Shown here: positions 8,598-17,626 of the stretch, one piece after another
How the letters are laid out: every line of letters starts with the position of its first letter
How positions within the stretch are numbered: the stretch's first letter is position 1
NCBI RefSeq assembly: GCF_000720635.1
Contig: NZ_JOCF01000053.1
Coordinates: forward strand, 1 to 57,579
Reading direction: 5' to 3'
DNA from: Streptomyces sp. NRRL WC-3742
GTDB lineage: Bacteria; Actinomycetota; Actinomycetes; Streptomycetales; Streptomycetaceae
Length of the DNA: 57,579 bases
Position numbers and translations under genes: made by a program
Notes under the pieces: generated by a model
The model's input: only the letters and a program-made list of their open reading frames with translations
Told to the model about the DNA's origin: nothing
Database searches by the model: none

Positions 8598-8626
8598 AAT
8601 GTACTGACCTGCTACCCGCGCGTCAC
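8598..8626 (-). promoter_or_regulatory. Candidate sigma-HrdB-type promoter of the thiolase gene
   Basis: On the minus strand GTGACG (8626-8621) and TACATT (8603-8598) are separated by exactly 17 bp, close to the TTGAC-17-TAnnnT consensus. The expected start site near 8590 leaves a leader of roughly 37 nt. Confidence 0.45.
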
Positions 8627-8819
8627 CGGAGCAACGGTGTGATCGAGCGCACTGGCACACTCCAGTCAACACCGTGCCGACGCGGTAGGGGTGAACCAGA
8701 TCGGGCCCGGGCCCGTGTGAGCAGGCTCGCACCCCGGGCGCTGGCGCCGCCGTCGGCCATGCGCTCCACTTGGTGCCACCTCACCCCTCTACACCCCTCT
8801 ACCGCCCCGGAGGCCCGTC

Positions 8820-9263
8820 GTGCTGACCCGCATCGACCACATCGGCATCGCCTGCCGCGACCTGGACAAGACGGTCGAGTTCTACCGCGCCACCTACGGT
8901 TTCGAGGTGTTCCACACCGAGGTCAACGAGGAGCAGGGCGTCCGCGAGGCGATGCTCAAGATCAACGACACCGGTGACGGCGGCGCCTCCTACCTCCAGC
9001 TGCTGGAGCCCACCCGCCCGGACTCCACGGTCGCCAAGTGGCTGGAGAAGAACGGCGAGGGCGTGCACCACATCGCCTTCGGCACCGCCGACGTGGACGG
9101 CGACTCGGAGGCCATCCGCGCCAAGGGCATCCGGGTCCTGTACGACGAGCCGCGCATCGGCTCGATGGGTTCGCGGATCACGTTCCTGCACCCCAAGGAC
9201 TGCGGCGGCGTGCTGACCGAGCTGGTCACCTCCGCCGAGCCGGGCACCCACGACGCGCACTGA
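8820..9263 (+). CDS. mce: Methylmalonyl-CoA epimerase
   Basis: A 147-residue vicinal-oxygen-chelate protein of two glyoxalase-like halves. Metal ligands are visible as IDHIGIA (His7), YLQLLEP (Gln), VHHIAFG (His) and LTELV (Glu), and the family signature MGSRITFLHPKD is present. It interconverts the R and S forms of methylmalonyl-CoA in propionate and odd-chain metabolism. The GTG start at 8820 has GGAGG 6 nt upstream. Its neighbours (thiolase, MeaB) belong to the same metabolism. A 9-bp hairpin follows at 9285-9313. Confidence 0.93.
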   Translation: MLTRIDHIGIACRDLDKTVEFYRATYGFEVFHTEVNEEQGVREAMLKINDTGDGGASYLQLLEPTRPDSTVAKWLEKNGEGVHHIAFGTADVDGDSEAIRAKGIRVLYDEPRIGSMGSRITFLHPKDCGGVLTELVTSAEPGTHDAH

Positions 9264-9284
9264 AAAGGCACGAACGACGCACAC

Positions 9285-9313
9285 GCGGTGCCGTCCGCGA
9301 CCGGCGGCACCGC
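9285..9313 (+). terminator. 9-bp hairpin after mce
   Basis: GCGGTGCCG (9285-9293) pairs with 9305-9313, 21 bp past the mce stop. Confidence 0.45.
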
Positions 9314-9764
9314 TAGCGACCCGTCAGTAACCTCGTCGGACAACCGGAAAACCCCCACGCGGCCATTCCCCCGCAGTGCGCTCCCACTACAATGCCCAGG
9401 TGCGCGACGGCTCCGGGGGACGGAGACGGCGGGCACAGCCGATGACAGGCCCGTCCGCCCTCCGGTGGGTCGGCCCGTCGCAAGGGGAGTCCCATTACGC
9501 GGGCACGGCTGAACGGTCGCTACAGGGATCTGTCACCATTCTCCACAAGGCAAGAGTTCGCCCAGGAGTCCACCCGGACGGAGGAACGCGGCACCCCCGC
9601 GCTCCCACGCCCAGGACTCCGGTGACCACGGCCGCCGGCCCCGGTTAGACGGGGGCCGTCCGGCGACCGCGGATGCAAGGACCAGCAGGACCGGAGCCCC
9701 GGGGAACGGGAGCCCGGAACCGGCCGGGTCGAAGATGCGACCAGGAGATGGATGGGACCGCGGA
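9314..9764 (+). promoter_or_regulatory. Leader and promoter region of scy
   Basis: No gene is convincing in these 451 bp. TACAAT at 9388-9393 is a good -10 hexamer, but no matching -35 is seen. If it is used, scy would have a leader of about 360 nt. A GC hairpin lies near 9633-9656. The open frame at 9376-9648 shows no family features or ribosome site. Confidence 0.35.
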
Positions 9765-12700
9765 GTGCGGGGCAACGACCGCTACGAGGCTGACGATCAC
9801 CTCTCCCAGTTCGAGGCCGAGATGGGTCGGACTCGGAAGGAGCGGGACAAGGCAGTCGAGCACGCCGAGGACCTCGCCTACCAGGTGGAGGTGCTCCGGG
9901 CGAAGCTGCACGAGTCCCGTCGCATGCTCGCCCAGCCGCGCGCCTTCGACGCCGTCTCCGGCCAGGCCGAGCAGATGCTCCGCACGGCCGAGATGCAGGC
10001 CCAGCAGCTGCGCGCCGACGCCGAGCGCCAGCTGCGCGACTCCCAGGCCGCCACCCAGCGGATCATGGCCGAGGCCGCCGAGCGCAGCGCCCGCCTGGAG
10101 GCCGAGCTCGGTGCCCGCCGCCGCCAGCTGGAGGAGGAGCTCGCCGAGCTGCGGCTGGCCGCCGAGCAGCACGTCAGCGGCTGGGCCGAGCAGACCAGGG
10201 CCGGCTCCGAGCAGGAGGCCAACCGCCTGCTCCAGGAGGCCCGCGTCGAGGCCGAGCGCATGGTCGCCGCCGCCCGTGCGGAGGCCGTCGCCCTCGCCGA
10301 CCAGGCCCGCGCCCAGACCGCCGCCGACGTGGACGCCGCCCGCGGCGAGGCCCACGCCGCCGCCGAGGCAGCCCTCCAGCGCGCCCAGAACGACGCCGAG
10401 CGGCTGCTGCGCGCCGCCTCCGAGCAGGCCCAGCAGGCCGGCGCCCAGGCCGCGGCCGAGGTCGGCGCGGCCCGCGGCGAGGCCCAGCAGCAGCTGGCCG
10501 CCGCCCATGCCGCCGCCGAGCAGCAGCTGGCCGTCGCCCGCGCCGAGATCGACCGCCTCAAGAACGCCGCCGCCACCGAGCAGGCCCGCGCCGAGCAGCA
10601 GCTCGCCGACGCCAAGGCCGAGATAGAGCGGCTGCGCGCCGAGGCGATCGCCGAGGCCGAGCGCACCCGCCGCGAGGCCGCCGAGCTGCGCGCCCAGGCC
10701 GAGCAGGCCGCCGAGCAGCTCCAGGCCGACGCCGAGGCCGCGGCCGAGCGCAAGGCCCTGGACGGCGAGGCCGCCAACGAGCAGCGCTCGCAGACCGCCC
10801 GCGCCGAGATCGCCCGGCTGGTCGCCAAGGCCACCGCCGAGTCCGAGGCGATCCGCGCCGAGGCCGAGGCCGTACGGTCCCAGGCCGCCACCCGCCAGGC
10901 CGAGGCGGACGCCGCCAAGGCCGCCGCCTCCGAGGAGAGCGAGCGGCTGCGCGCCACCGCCGAGTCGGTGGCCGCCGAGCTCAAGGCGGAGGCCGAGGCC
11001 GCGATCGCCGAGCTGCGCGCCCTCGCCGAGCGGGACGTCGCCGACCTGCGGGCGCAGGCCGAGGCCGACGCCCAGCGGATGCGCGGCGAGGCCGAGGAGG
11101 AGGGCCGCGCGGCCGGCGCCAAGGGCGCCACCGTGCACCTCGCCAAGGCCGCCAAGACCGCCGAGGAGATGCTCGCCCGCGCCAACCAGGACGCCGAGAC
11201 CGCCCGCGGCGAGGCTTCCGCCGAGGCCGAGCGGATCCGCGCCGAGGCCAACGCGGAGGCCCAGCGGCTGCGCGAGCAGGCCCAGGCCGCCGTCGAGCAG
11301 GCCCAGAACGCCGCCCTGGACGACGCCGCCGCGATCCGCGAGCGGATCGAGCGCATGCAGGACGAGGCCGCCGCGCTGCGCGCCGAGGCCGAGGAGCTGC
11401 GCGCCCAGGCCGCCGCCGAGGCCGACCGGGTGCGCGGAGAGGCCCGCCGCCAGGCCGTCCTGCAGATCGAGGAGTCGGCGAAGAACGCCGAGGAGCTGCT
11501 CACCAGGGCCAAGGCCGACGCGGACGAGCTGCGCTCGGGCGCCGCCGGCGAGATCGAGCGGCTGCGCGCCCAGGCGCAGGAGCAGGCCGCCGAGACCCAG
11601 GGCCGGGCCGAGCAGACCCTCGCCCGGGCCCGCGCCGAGGCCGAGAAGATCGCCGCCGCCGCCGAGCAGCAGAGCCAGGACGCGCTGGCCTCCGCCAAGG
11701 CCGCGGCCGCCGAGAACCGCACCGCCGCCGAGCGCGAGACCGCCGAACTGCGGCGCGAGGCGAGCGAGTTCGACCAGCGCGTGCGCGCCGAGGCCACCGC
11801 CGCCGCCACCGCCCTGACCACCGAGGCCCAGGCCGAGGCGAACGCCGTGCGCGACGCCGCCGTGGCCGACGCCGAGCGGGTGCGCACCGAGGCCGACACG
11901 GAGGCCGCCCGCACCCGGGCCGAGTCCGAGGCCGCGGCGACGGCGCTGCGCGAGGAGAGCCGCCGCGAGCACGAGGCGGCCGCCGAGGGCCTGCGCCGCG
12001 AGCGCGAGGAGACGGCCGAGCACCTGGCCGCCGCCGAGGCTTCCCGCACCCAGGCCGAGCAGGCCGCCGCCGAGCTCACCGAGCGCACCGCCGCCGAGAC
12101 CGCCGAGCTGCGGGCCCTCGCCGAGCGCGAGAGCGCCGAGCAGCGCGCCGCCGCCGAGGCGTACGCCACCGAGCAGCGCACCGAGGCCGACACCTACGCC
12201 GAGCGGGTGCGCGCCGAGGCCGACCAGGAGGGCGCCGCCCGCCGCGAGGCCGCCGCCGCCGAGATCGCCCAGCAGCGCGAGACGGCCCACGAGTACGCCG
12301 CCGAGCTTCGCGCCGAGGCCCTGCGCGAGACCACCGCCCAGCGCGCCGAGGCCGACGAGTACGCCCAGGCCACCCGCGAGAAGGCCGCCGCCGAACTCGC
12401 CCTCGCCGACGAGCAGGCCGAGACCGTACGGGCCGAGGCCGGCCGCCTCCTGTCCGAGGCCCGCGCCGACGCGGACGGCATCCGCACCGAGGCGGCCGCC
12501 GAGCTGGAGCGCGCCCGGGGCGAGGGCCAGGACCTGGTCGCCGCCGCCAGGGCGGAGGGCGCCGCCCTGGTCTCCACCGCCGAGGACGAGGCCGCCGAGG
12601 TCCGCCAGTCCGTCGCCGGACTGCACGAGGCCGCCGCCGAGCAGATCGCCGCCCTCCGGGCCACCGCCGAGCGCGAGGCCACCGAGCTCCGCGAGGCCGC

Positions 12701-14306
12701 CGAGCAGGCGTCCGCCGAGCTGACCGAGCGCACCGAGCGAGAGAGCGCCGAGCAGCGCGCCGCCGCCGAGGCGTACGCCGCCGAGCAGCACGCCGAGGCC
12801 GACGCCTACGCCGAGCGCGTGCGCGCCGAGGCCGACCACGACACCGCCGAGCTGCGCGCCCGCACCGACGCCGAGACGACGGCCCTGCGCGAGCGCACCG
12901 CCCTCGACCTGGCCGCCGAGCGCGAGGCCGTCGAGGCCGAGCTGGGCCGCCGGCGCGCCGAGGCGCAGGCGTACGACGAGCAGTTGCGCCACGACGCCGA
13001 CCACGAGCTGCGCGCCGCCGAGGAGGCGTCCGAGCAGCTGCGCGCGGACACCGAGGCGCAGGCCGCCCGGACGATCGCCGAGGCCGAGGCCCAGGCCGCC
13101 CGCGCCGTCGCCGACGCGGAGGAGCTGGCCGCCTCGCTGCGCGCCGAGGCAGAGGAGTACGCCCTCGCCACCCGCACCCTGGCCGACGAGTACGACTCCG
13201 CCGCCCATGCCCGCGCCGACGCCTACGACGCGGACACCCGCGAGGCCGCCGAGCAGTTCGACAAGGCGACCCGCGACCGGGCCAAGGCCGTGCTGGAGAA
13301 GGCGTTCGCGGACGCGGAGGCCCTCGGCGAGGACGCCCAGACCACCGCCCTGGCCACCACCGCCGCCGCCGAGGAGCAGGCGGACGCGATGGTCGCCGCC
13401 GCCCGCAAGGAGGCCGACCGGCTGGTCGCCGCCGGCGAGGCCGCCGGTCAGGCCGAGGTGGAGAAGGGCCGCGCCGACGCCGACACGCTGCTCGCCGAGG
13501 CCCGCCGGGACGCCACGGCGATCCGCGAGCGCGCCGAGGAGCTGCGCGAGCGCACCGACGCCGAGGTCGAGGCCCTGCACGAGCGCGCCCGCAAGGAGAA
13601 CGCGGCGGCGATGAAGTCCGCCGGCGAGCGGGTGGACGCGCTGGTGACCGCCGCCCAGGAGCAGCTGACCGAGGCCGAGGAGCAGGCGGTGGCCACCGTC
13701 GCCGAGGCCGAGGACCGCGCCGCCGCCCTGGTCGCGGCGGCCGAGGACCGGGCCTCCGAGCTCACCTCGGAGGCGTCGGCCGAGGCCAGCAAGGTCCGGC
13801 TGTCCGCCGTCCGCAAGGCCGAGGGCCTGCTCAAGGAGGCGGAGACCAAGCTCGCCACCTCCACCGACCGCGCCGAGGCGCTGATCGAGAAGGCGGAGGC
13901 GAAGCTGTCCTCCGCCGAGGCCGAGGCCGGGGAGCAGCTGGACAAGGCTTCCGCCGAGGCGGAGAAGCGGCTGCGGGAGGCCGACCACACCGCGGACGAG
14001 CAGATCGAGCTGGCGAAGGCGGAGGCCGAGCGGCTGGTCGCCGAGGCCAGGGCCGAGGCGCAGCGGGTCACGGACGAGGGCCGGCGCGAGCTGGACGAGC
14101 TGGTGCGCCGCCGCAAGGACATCAACACCGAGATTTCCAGGGTGCAGGACGTGCTGTCCGCCCTGGAGGCGTTCGAGGCACCGTCACCGGTCGCCCAGGC
14201 CAACGGGGGAAGCAACACCAAGAAGGACGGGGGTGCCAAGGCCGGTGCCGGAGTTGGCTCCCCCCGGTCGGGTGGCAATCGCTCCAAGAGCTCACCACCC
14301 GATTGA
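9765..14306 (+). CDS. scy: Scy, long coiled-coil polarity/cytoskeletal protein
   Basis: About 1,513 residues, almost entirely Ala/Glu/Arg-rich coiled coil made of repeats such as AERVRAEAD and AAEAYAxEQ. The N-terminus (VRGNDRYEADDHLSQFEAEM, then QVEVLRAKLHESRR) matches my memory of Scy, which nucleates DivIVA and FilP at the hyphal tip. The GTG at 9765 is preferred by resemblance to that homologue. The upstream ATG at 9735 is possible and neither has a strong ribosome site. The S. coelicolor protein is about 1,326 residues as I recall, so this one is roughly 190 longer. The internal near-duplicate at 12129/12741 may explain the difference. filP follows 117 bp later. The long open frames on the opposite strand are base-composition shadows. 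Confidence 0.9.
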   Translation: MRGNDRYEADDHLSQFEAEMGRTRKERDKAVEHAEDLAYQVEVLRAKLHESRRMLAQPRAFDAVSGQAEQMLRTAEMQAQQLRADAERQLRDSQAATQRIMAEAAERSARLEAELGARRRQLEEELAELRLAAEQHVSGWAEQTRAGSEQEANRLLQEARVEAERMVAAARAEAVALADQARAQTAADVDAARGEAHAAAEAALQRAQNDAERLLRAASEQAQQAGAQAAAEVGAARGEAQQQLAAAHAAAEQQLAVARAEIDRLKNAAATEQARAEQQLADAKAEIERLRAEAIAEAERTRREAAELRAQAEQAAEQLQADAEAAAERKALDGEAANEQRSQTARAEIARLVAKATAESEAIRAEAEAVRSQAATRQAEADAAKAAASEESERLRATAESVAAELKAEAEAAIAELRALAERDVADLRAQAEADAQRMRGEAEEEGRAAGAKGATVHLAKAAKTAEEMLARANQDAETARGEASAEAERIRAEANAEAQRLREQAQAAVEQAQNAALDDAAAIRERIERMQDEAAALRAEAEELRAQAAAEADRVRGEARRQAVLQIEESAKNAEELLTRAKADADELRSGAAGEIERLRAQAQEQAAETQGRAEQTLARARAEAEKIAAAAEQQSQDALASAKAAAAENRTAAERETAELRREASEFDQRVRAEATAAATALTTEAQAEANAVRDAAVADAERVRTEADTEAARTRAESEAAATALREESRREHEAAAEGLRREREETAEHLAAAEASRTQAEQAAAELTERTAAETAELRALAERESAEQRAAAEAYATEQRTEADTYAERVRAEADQEGAARREAAAAEIAQQRETAHEYAAELRAEALRETTAQRAEADEYAQATREKAAAELALADEQAETVRAEAGRLLSEARADADGIRTEAAAELERARGEGQDLVAAARAEGAALVSTAEDEAAEVRQSVAGLHEAAAEQIAALRATAEREATELREAAEQASAELTERTERESAEQRAAAEAYAAEQHAEADAYAERVRAEADHDTAELRARTDAETTALRERTALDLAAEREAVEAELGRRRAEAQAYDEQLRHDADHELRAAEEASEQLRADTEAQAARTIAEAEAQAARAVADAEELAASLRAEAEEYALATRTLADEYDSAAHARADAYDADTREAAEQFDKATRDRAKAVLEKAFADAEALGEDAQTTALATTAAAEEQADAMVAAARKEADRLVAAGEAAGQAEVEKGRADADTLLAEARRDATAIRERAEELRERTDAEVEALHERARKENAAAMKSAGERVDALVTAAQEQLTEAEEQAVATVAEAEDRAAALVAAAEDRASELTSEASAEASKVRLSAVRKAEGLLKEAETKLATSTDRAEALIEKAEAKLSSAEAEAGEQLDKASAEAEKRLREADHTADEQIELAKAEAERLVAEARAEAQRVTDEGRRELDELVRRRKDINTEISRVQDVLSALEAFEAPSPVAQANGGSNTKKDGGAKAGAGVGSPRSGGNRSKSSPPD
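12129..12838 (+). repeat. Near-identical 98-bp copies inside scy, 612 bp apart
   Basis: Bases 12129-12226 recur at 12741-12838 with 5 mismatches in 98. The displacement is 612 bp, or 204 codons, or 4 x 51. The coiled coils of Scy and FilP were described as using a 51-residue repeat, so the shift keeps register exactly. Confidence 0.8.
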
Positions 14307-14423
14307 GCGGACATTGGCGGTCATTGTCCGTGAGAGAACGGCATTTCGCCGTCGACACTCCGGTACCGTGTCAGGATTCCCTCAACCACCTCAGCGGTTT
14401 GACGACAGGAAGCCCAGAACCCC

Positions 14424-15347
14424 ATGAGCGACAGTCATTCCCCTCACGGCTTCGACCTGGTGCGCCGTGGGTACGAGCGCGCCCAGGTCGACGAGCGGAT
14501 CACCAAGCTGGTGGCCGACCGTGACAGTGCCTTGACCCGGATCAGTGCGCTGGAGAAGCGCATCGAGGAGCTCCACCTGGAGACCCAGACCGCCCAGGCG
14601 GCGGTCGCCGAGCAGGAGCCCTCGTACGCCGGTCTCGGCGCCCGGGTCGAGAAGATCCTGCGCCTGGCCGAGGAGGAGGCCAAGGACCTGCGCGACGAGG
14701 CCCACCGCGCCTCCGAGCAGCACCGCGAGCTGGCCGAGGCGGCCGCTCAGCAGGTGCGCACCGAGGCCGAGAACTACGCCAAGGACCGCAAGGCCAAGGC
14801 GGAGGACGAGGGCCTGCGGATCGTCGACAAGGCCAAGAGCGACGCGGCCCAGCTGCGTGCCGAGGCCAACAAGGACGCCCAGAACAAGCGCGAGGAGGCG
14901 GACGCCCTCTTCGAGGAGACCCGCACCAAGGCCGCCCAGGCCGCGCTGGAGTTCGAGACCAACCTGGCCAAGCGCCGCGAGCAGTCCGAGCGCGACCTGG
15001 CCGCCCGTCAGGCCAAGGCCGAGAAGCGCCTCGCCGAGATCGAGCACCGGGCCGAGCAGCTGCGCCTGGAGGCGGAGAAGCTGCGCACCGACGCCGAGCG
15101 CCGTGCCCGCCAGACCGTCGAGACGGCCCAGCGCCAGTCCGAGGACATCGTGGCGGACGCCAACGCCAAGGCCGACCGGATCCGCAGCGAATCCGAGCGC
15201 GAGCTGGCGGCGCTGACGAACCGTCGCGACAGCATCAACGCCCAGCTGACCAACGTCCGCGAGATGCTGGCGACGCTGACGGGCGCGGCCGTGGCCGCCG
15301 CCGGCGTGCCGAGCGACGACACCGCGGGCGTGCCCGCCCAGCGCTGA
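14424..15347 (+). CDS. filP: FilP, intermediate-filament-like coiled-coil protein
   Basis: A 307-residue coiled-coil protein. Its short N-terminal head (SPHGFDLVRRGYERAQVDER) resembles DivIVA-type heads, and it is followed by a continuous rod (AEEEAKDLRDEAHR and similar) and a short Ala/Pro tail. FilP forms filaments and lattices behind the hyphal tip and interacts with Scy and DivIVA. The start ATG at 14424 follows AGGAAGCCCAGAACCCC, a moderate ribosome site. It lies 117 bp after scy on the same strand and is followed by a bidirectional terminator. Confidence 0.93.
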   Translation: MSDSHSPHGFDLVRRGYERAQVDERITKLVADRDSALTRISALEKRIEELHLETQTAQAAVAEQEPSYAGLGARVEKILRLAEEEAKDLRDEAHRASEQHRELAEAAAQQVRTEAENYAKDRKAKAEDEGLRIVDKAKSDAAQLRAEANKDAQNKREEADALFEETRTKAAQAALEFETNLAKRREQSERDLAARQAKAEKRLAEIEHRAEQLRLEAEKLRTDAERRARQTVETAQRQSEDIVADANAKADRIRSESERELAALTNRRDSINAQLTNVREMLATLTGAAVAAAGVPSDDTAGVPAQR

Positions 15348-15367
15348 CGCCTGCACAATCCCCTGTT

Positions 15368-15403
15368 CGACAGGCCCTCACCCGCCCGGGTGAGGGCCTG
15401 TCG
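15368..15403. terminator. 16-bp perfect hairpin between convergent genes
   Basis: Bases 15368-15383 pair with 15388-15403 around GCCC. It serves filP (plus) and the hypothetical gene ending at 15419 (minus). An 11-bp copy of its left arm recurs at 15409. Confidence 0.75.
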
Positions 15404-15418
15404 GTCGTCAGGCCCTCA

Positions 15419-15730
15419 CTACCTCGGGTAGGCCCCGTCGGGGCGCTGGTAGCCGCTGCTGAGCTGGTTGCCCTCGTCGTCGGAGACGGTGCCGAACCAG
15501 GAGGTGCACCAGACCGTCACGGAGTCCGGCCAGTACTGCACCTCGAAGGGGTGTCCGGGCCCGTAGTCGCCGTACGAGGTGACGATGAAGGTCTCGCCCG
15601 GGCGCATCCAGTAGTCCTCGCCGAGCGGTTCCAGGGTGAGTTCGACCAGCCCCTCGCCGCGGTTGGTGATCGGCATCCGTCCGGTGACCTCCAGGGCGGA
15701 GAAGTCCCAGCCGGCCGCGTCGGCACTCAT
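15419..15730 (-). CDS. Small conserved-looking hypothetical protein
   Basis: 103 residues, not recognised. It is rich in aromatic and beta-forming residues (YWMRPGETFIVTSYGDYGPG, VQYWPDSVTVWC) and acidic overall, with no signal peptide or membrane segment. Its ATG overlaps the stop of the upstream hydrolase by 4 bp (ATGA at 15727-15730), so the two are translationally coupled and real. The beta-rich build would fit a small single-domain fold of cupin or immunity-protein size, but I cannot assign a function. Confidence 0.6.
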   Translation of the reverse strand: MSADAAGWDFSALEVTGRMPITNRGEGLVELTLEPLGEDYWMRPGETFIVTSYGDYGPGHPFEVQYWPDSVTVWCTSWFGTVSDDEGNQLSSGYQRPDGAYPR

Positions 15731-16524
15731 CCGGCGGCCACCCGGGCGATCAGGCGGCGCACGGCGGCGGTGAAGGCGTCGGGCGCCTCCAGGGGGCTCA
15801 GGTGGCCCGTCCCGGGCAGGACGGTCAGTTCGGCCTCCGGCAGCAGGCGGCCCATCAGTTCGGCCTCCTCGACGGCCACCAGGGCGTCCTGGGCGCCCGC
15901 GAGGAGCGTCGTCGGCACCCGGAGGCCCGCCAGGGTCTCCTGGGAGTCAGGACGGGCCGCCATGGCCCGCTGGGCCCAGGCGACGGCGGCGGGCGGGGCC
16001 GCGGCGACCATCGACTGCACCCGCTCCACGAGGTGCTGGGAACCGGGCGCGAGCTGCCCGGCCGCGACCTTCTCCTCCAGCAGCAGCTGCACGCTGTCGC
16101 GGGCGGTGACGGCGGCGGCGATCCGCTCCCGGTTGGCGCGTACGGCGTCGGTGTCGGCGGTGGCGCGGGTGTTGGCGAGCAGCAGGCCCGCGAGGCGGTC
16201 CGGGTGGCGGCGGGCGAGGGCCAGGGCCACGTAGCCGCCCATGGAGACCCCGGCGACCACGGCGCGCTCGACGCCGGCGGCGTCCAGCAGCAGCGCGAGG
16301 TCGTCGGCGACCAGGTCCAGCGAGGGTTCGCCCGAGCCCAGCTCGGTGCCGCCGAAGCCCCGCTGGTCGGGGGCGAGCACCCGGGCCTCGTCCCCGGCGG
16401 TGCCGGGCAGCGCGTCCAGTTGGGCTGAGAACATCGAGGCGTTCAGCGGGAAGGCGTGCAGCAGCAGGACGGGTGTTCCGGAGCCGCTCTCGCGTACCGA
16501 GACGGCGGAGGGGAGCTGGGTCAT
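15727..16524 (-). CDS. Alpha/beta hydrolase
   Basis: A 265-residue alpha/beta-hydrolase-fold protein from the ATG at 16524; a longer frame to 16560 lacks a better start. Visible are the oxyanion HAF region (VLLLHAFPLN), DQRGFGGTE, the nucleophile elbow GVSMGGYVA with the catalytic Ser, a late Asp (GAQDALV) and the catalytic His in GTGHLSPLEAP. Esterases, haloperoxidase-like enzymes and 3-oxoadipate enol-lactonases share this pattern, so the substrate is open. It overlaps the downstream hypothetical gene by 4 bp and is divergent from the ABC exporter. Confidence 0.85.
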   Translation of the reverse strand: MTQLPSAVSVRESGSGTPVLLLHAFPLNASMFSAQLDALPGTAGDEARVLAPDQRGFGGTELGSGEPSLDLVADDLALLLDAAGVERAVVAGVSMGGYVALALARRHPDRLAGLLLANTRATADTDAVRANRERIAAAVTARDSVQLLLEEKVAAGQLAPGSQHLVERVQSMVAAAPPAAVAWAQRAMAARPDSQETLAGLRVPTTLLAGAQDALVAVEEAELMGRLLPEAELTVLPGTGHLSPLEAPDAFTAAVRRLIARVAAG

Positions 16525-16617
16525 GGGCCCACCGTATTCCGGCACGCCCACGGGGCCCACTCAGCGGGCCCAGGTATCCGCTTTGTCCTAGCCTTCCAGA
16601 GAGCAAAGGGAGCCCGA

Positions 16618-17625
16618 ATGATCGAGTTGCACGAACTGACAAAACGTTACGGTAAGACGCTGGCGGTGGACCGGCTGAGCTTCAAGGTGCCCCAGGGGGT
16701 GGTCACCGGCTTCCTCGGCCCCAACGGCGCCGGCAAGTCCACCACCATGCGGATGATCCTCGACCTCGACCGCCCGACCGGTGGACGGGTCACCATCGAC
16801 GGCAAGCGCTACGGGCAGCTCAGCGAACCGCTCAAGTACATCGGCGCGCTGCTGGAGGCCAAGGCCGTCCACCCCGGGCGCACCGCCCGCGACCACCTGC
16901 TCTGGCTCGCCCAGAGCAACCGCATCCCCGAGCGCCGGGTCGACGAGGTGCTCTCGCTGGTCGGCCTCACCCCCGTCGCCCGCAAGCGGGCCCGCGGCTT
17001 CTCCCTCGGCATGGGCCAGCGCCTGGGCATCGCCTCCGCGCTGCTCGGGGACCCGGAGATCGTCATGTTCGACGAACCGGTCAACGGCCTCGACCCGGAG
17101 GGCATCCTCTGGATCCGCAACCTGATGAAGCGCCTGGCCTCCGAGGGCCGCACCGTCTTCGTCTCCTCCCACCTGATGAGCGAGATGGCCGTCACCGCCG
17201 ACCACCTGGTCGTCATCGGCCGGGGCCGCCTCCTCGCCGACCTGCCGATGCCCGAGTTCATCCGCCGCAACTCCCGCTCGGCCGTACGGCTGCGCACCCC
17301 GCAGCCCGAGCGGCTGCTGGACCTGCTCGCCGGCGCGGGCCTGCGGCACGACCCCGGGCCCGACGGCTCGTACGAGGTCGTCGACGGCGACCTCGCCGCC
17401 CTCGGCGAACTGTGCGCCGCGAACGGCGTGGTGCTGCACGAGCTCAGCCCGCAGCAGGCGTCGCTGGAGGAGGCGTTCATGCAGATGACGGCCGATTCGG
17501 TCGAGTACCACGCGGGCGACGGGCCCGGCCGCGACGCGGCGGGTGCCCCCGGCGTCTGGGGCGAGGGCTGGAAGGCGGACGGCTCCCGGCCGGCCGCGGC
17601 GGTGCGGCAGCAGGAGGAGAACTGA
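16618..17625 (+). CDS. ABC transporter ATP-binding protein
   Basis: 335 residues from the ATG at 16618 (AAAGGGAG upstream). It has Walker A GPNGAGKST, a signature loop in the variant form FSLGMGQRLG, and Walker B EIVMFDEPVNGLDPEG followed by SSHLMSE (H-loop). It is the DrrA/CcmA-like exporter class. The C-terminal about 110 residues form the accessory domain common in these proteins. The permease begins 1 bp after the stop, so they form a two-gene exporter. The substrate is unknown. Such pairs move lipids, antibiotics or peptides. Confidence 0.92.
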   Translation: MIELHELTKRYGKTLAVDRLSFKVPQGVVTGFLGPNGAGKSTTMRMILDLDRPTGGRVTIDGKRYGQLSEPLKYIGALLEAKAVHPGRTARDHLLWLAQSNRIPERRVDEVLSLVGLTPVARKRARGFSLGMGQRLGIASALLGDPEIVMFDEPVNGLDPEGILWIRNLMKRLASEGRTVFVSSHLMSEMAVTADHLVVIGRGRLLADLPMPEFIRRNSRSAVRLRTPQPERLLDLLAGAGLRHDPGPDGSYEVVDGDLAALGELCAANGVVLHELSPQQASLEEAFMQMTADSVEYHAGDGPGRDAAGAPGVWGEGWKADGSRPAAAVRQQEEN

Positions 17626-17626
17626 G

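Noticed and set aside
9376..9648. 90-residue frame upstream of scy
   Set aside because: No ribosome site, no recognisable features; treated as leader DNA.
9645..13988. 1,447-residue open frame antisense to scy
   Set aside because: Low-complexity Gly/Leu translation produced by the repetitive GC-rich coiled-coil codons; no family features and no ribosome site.
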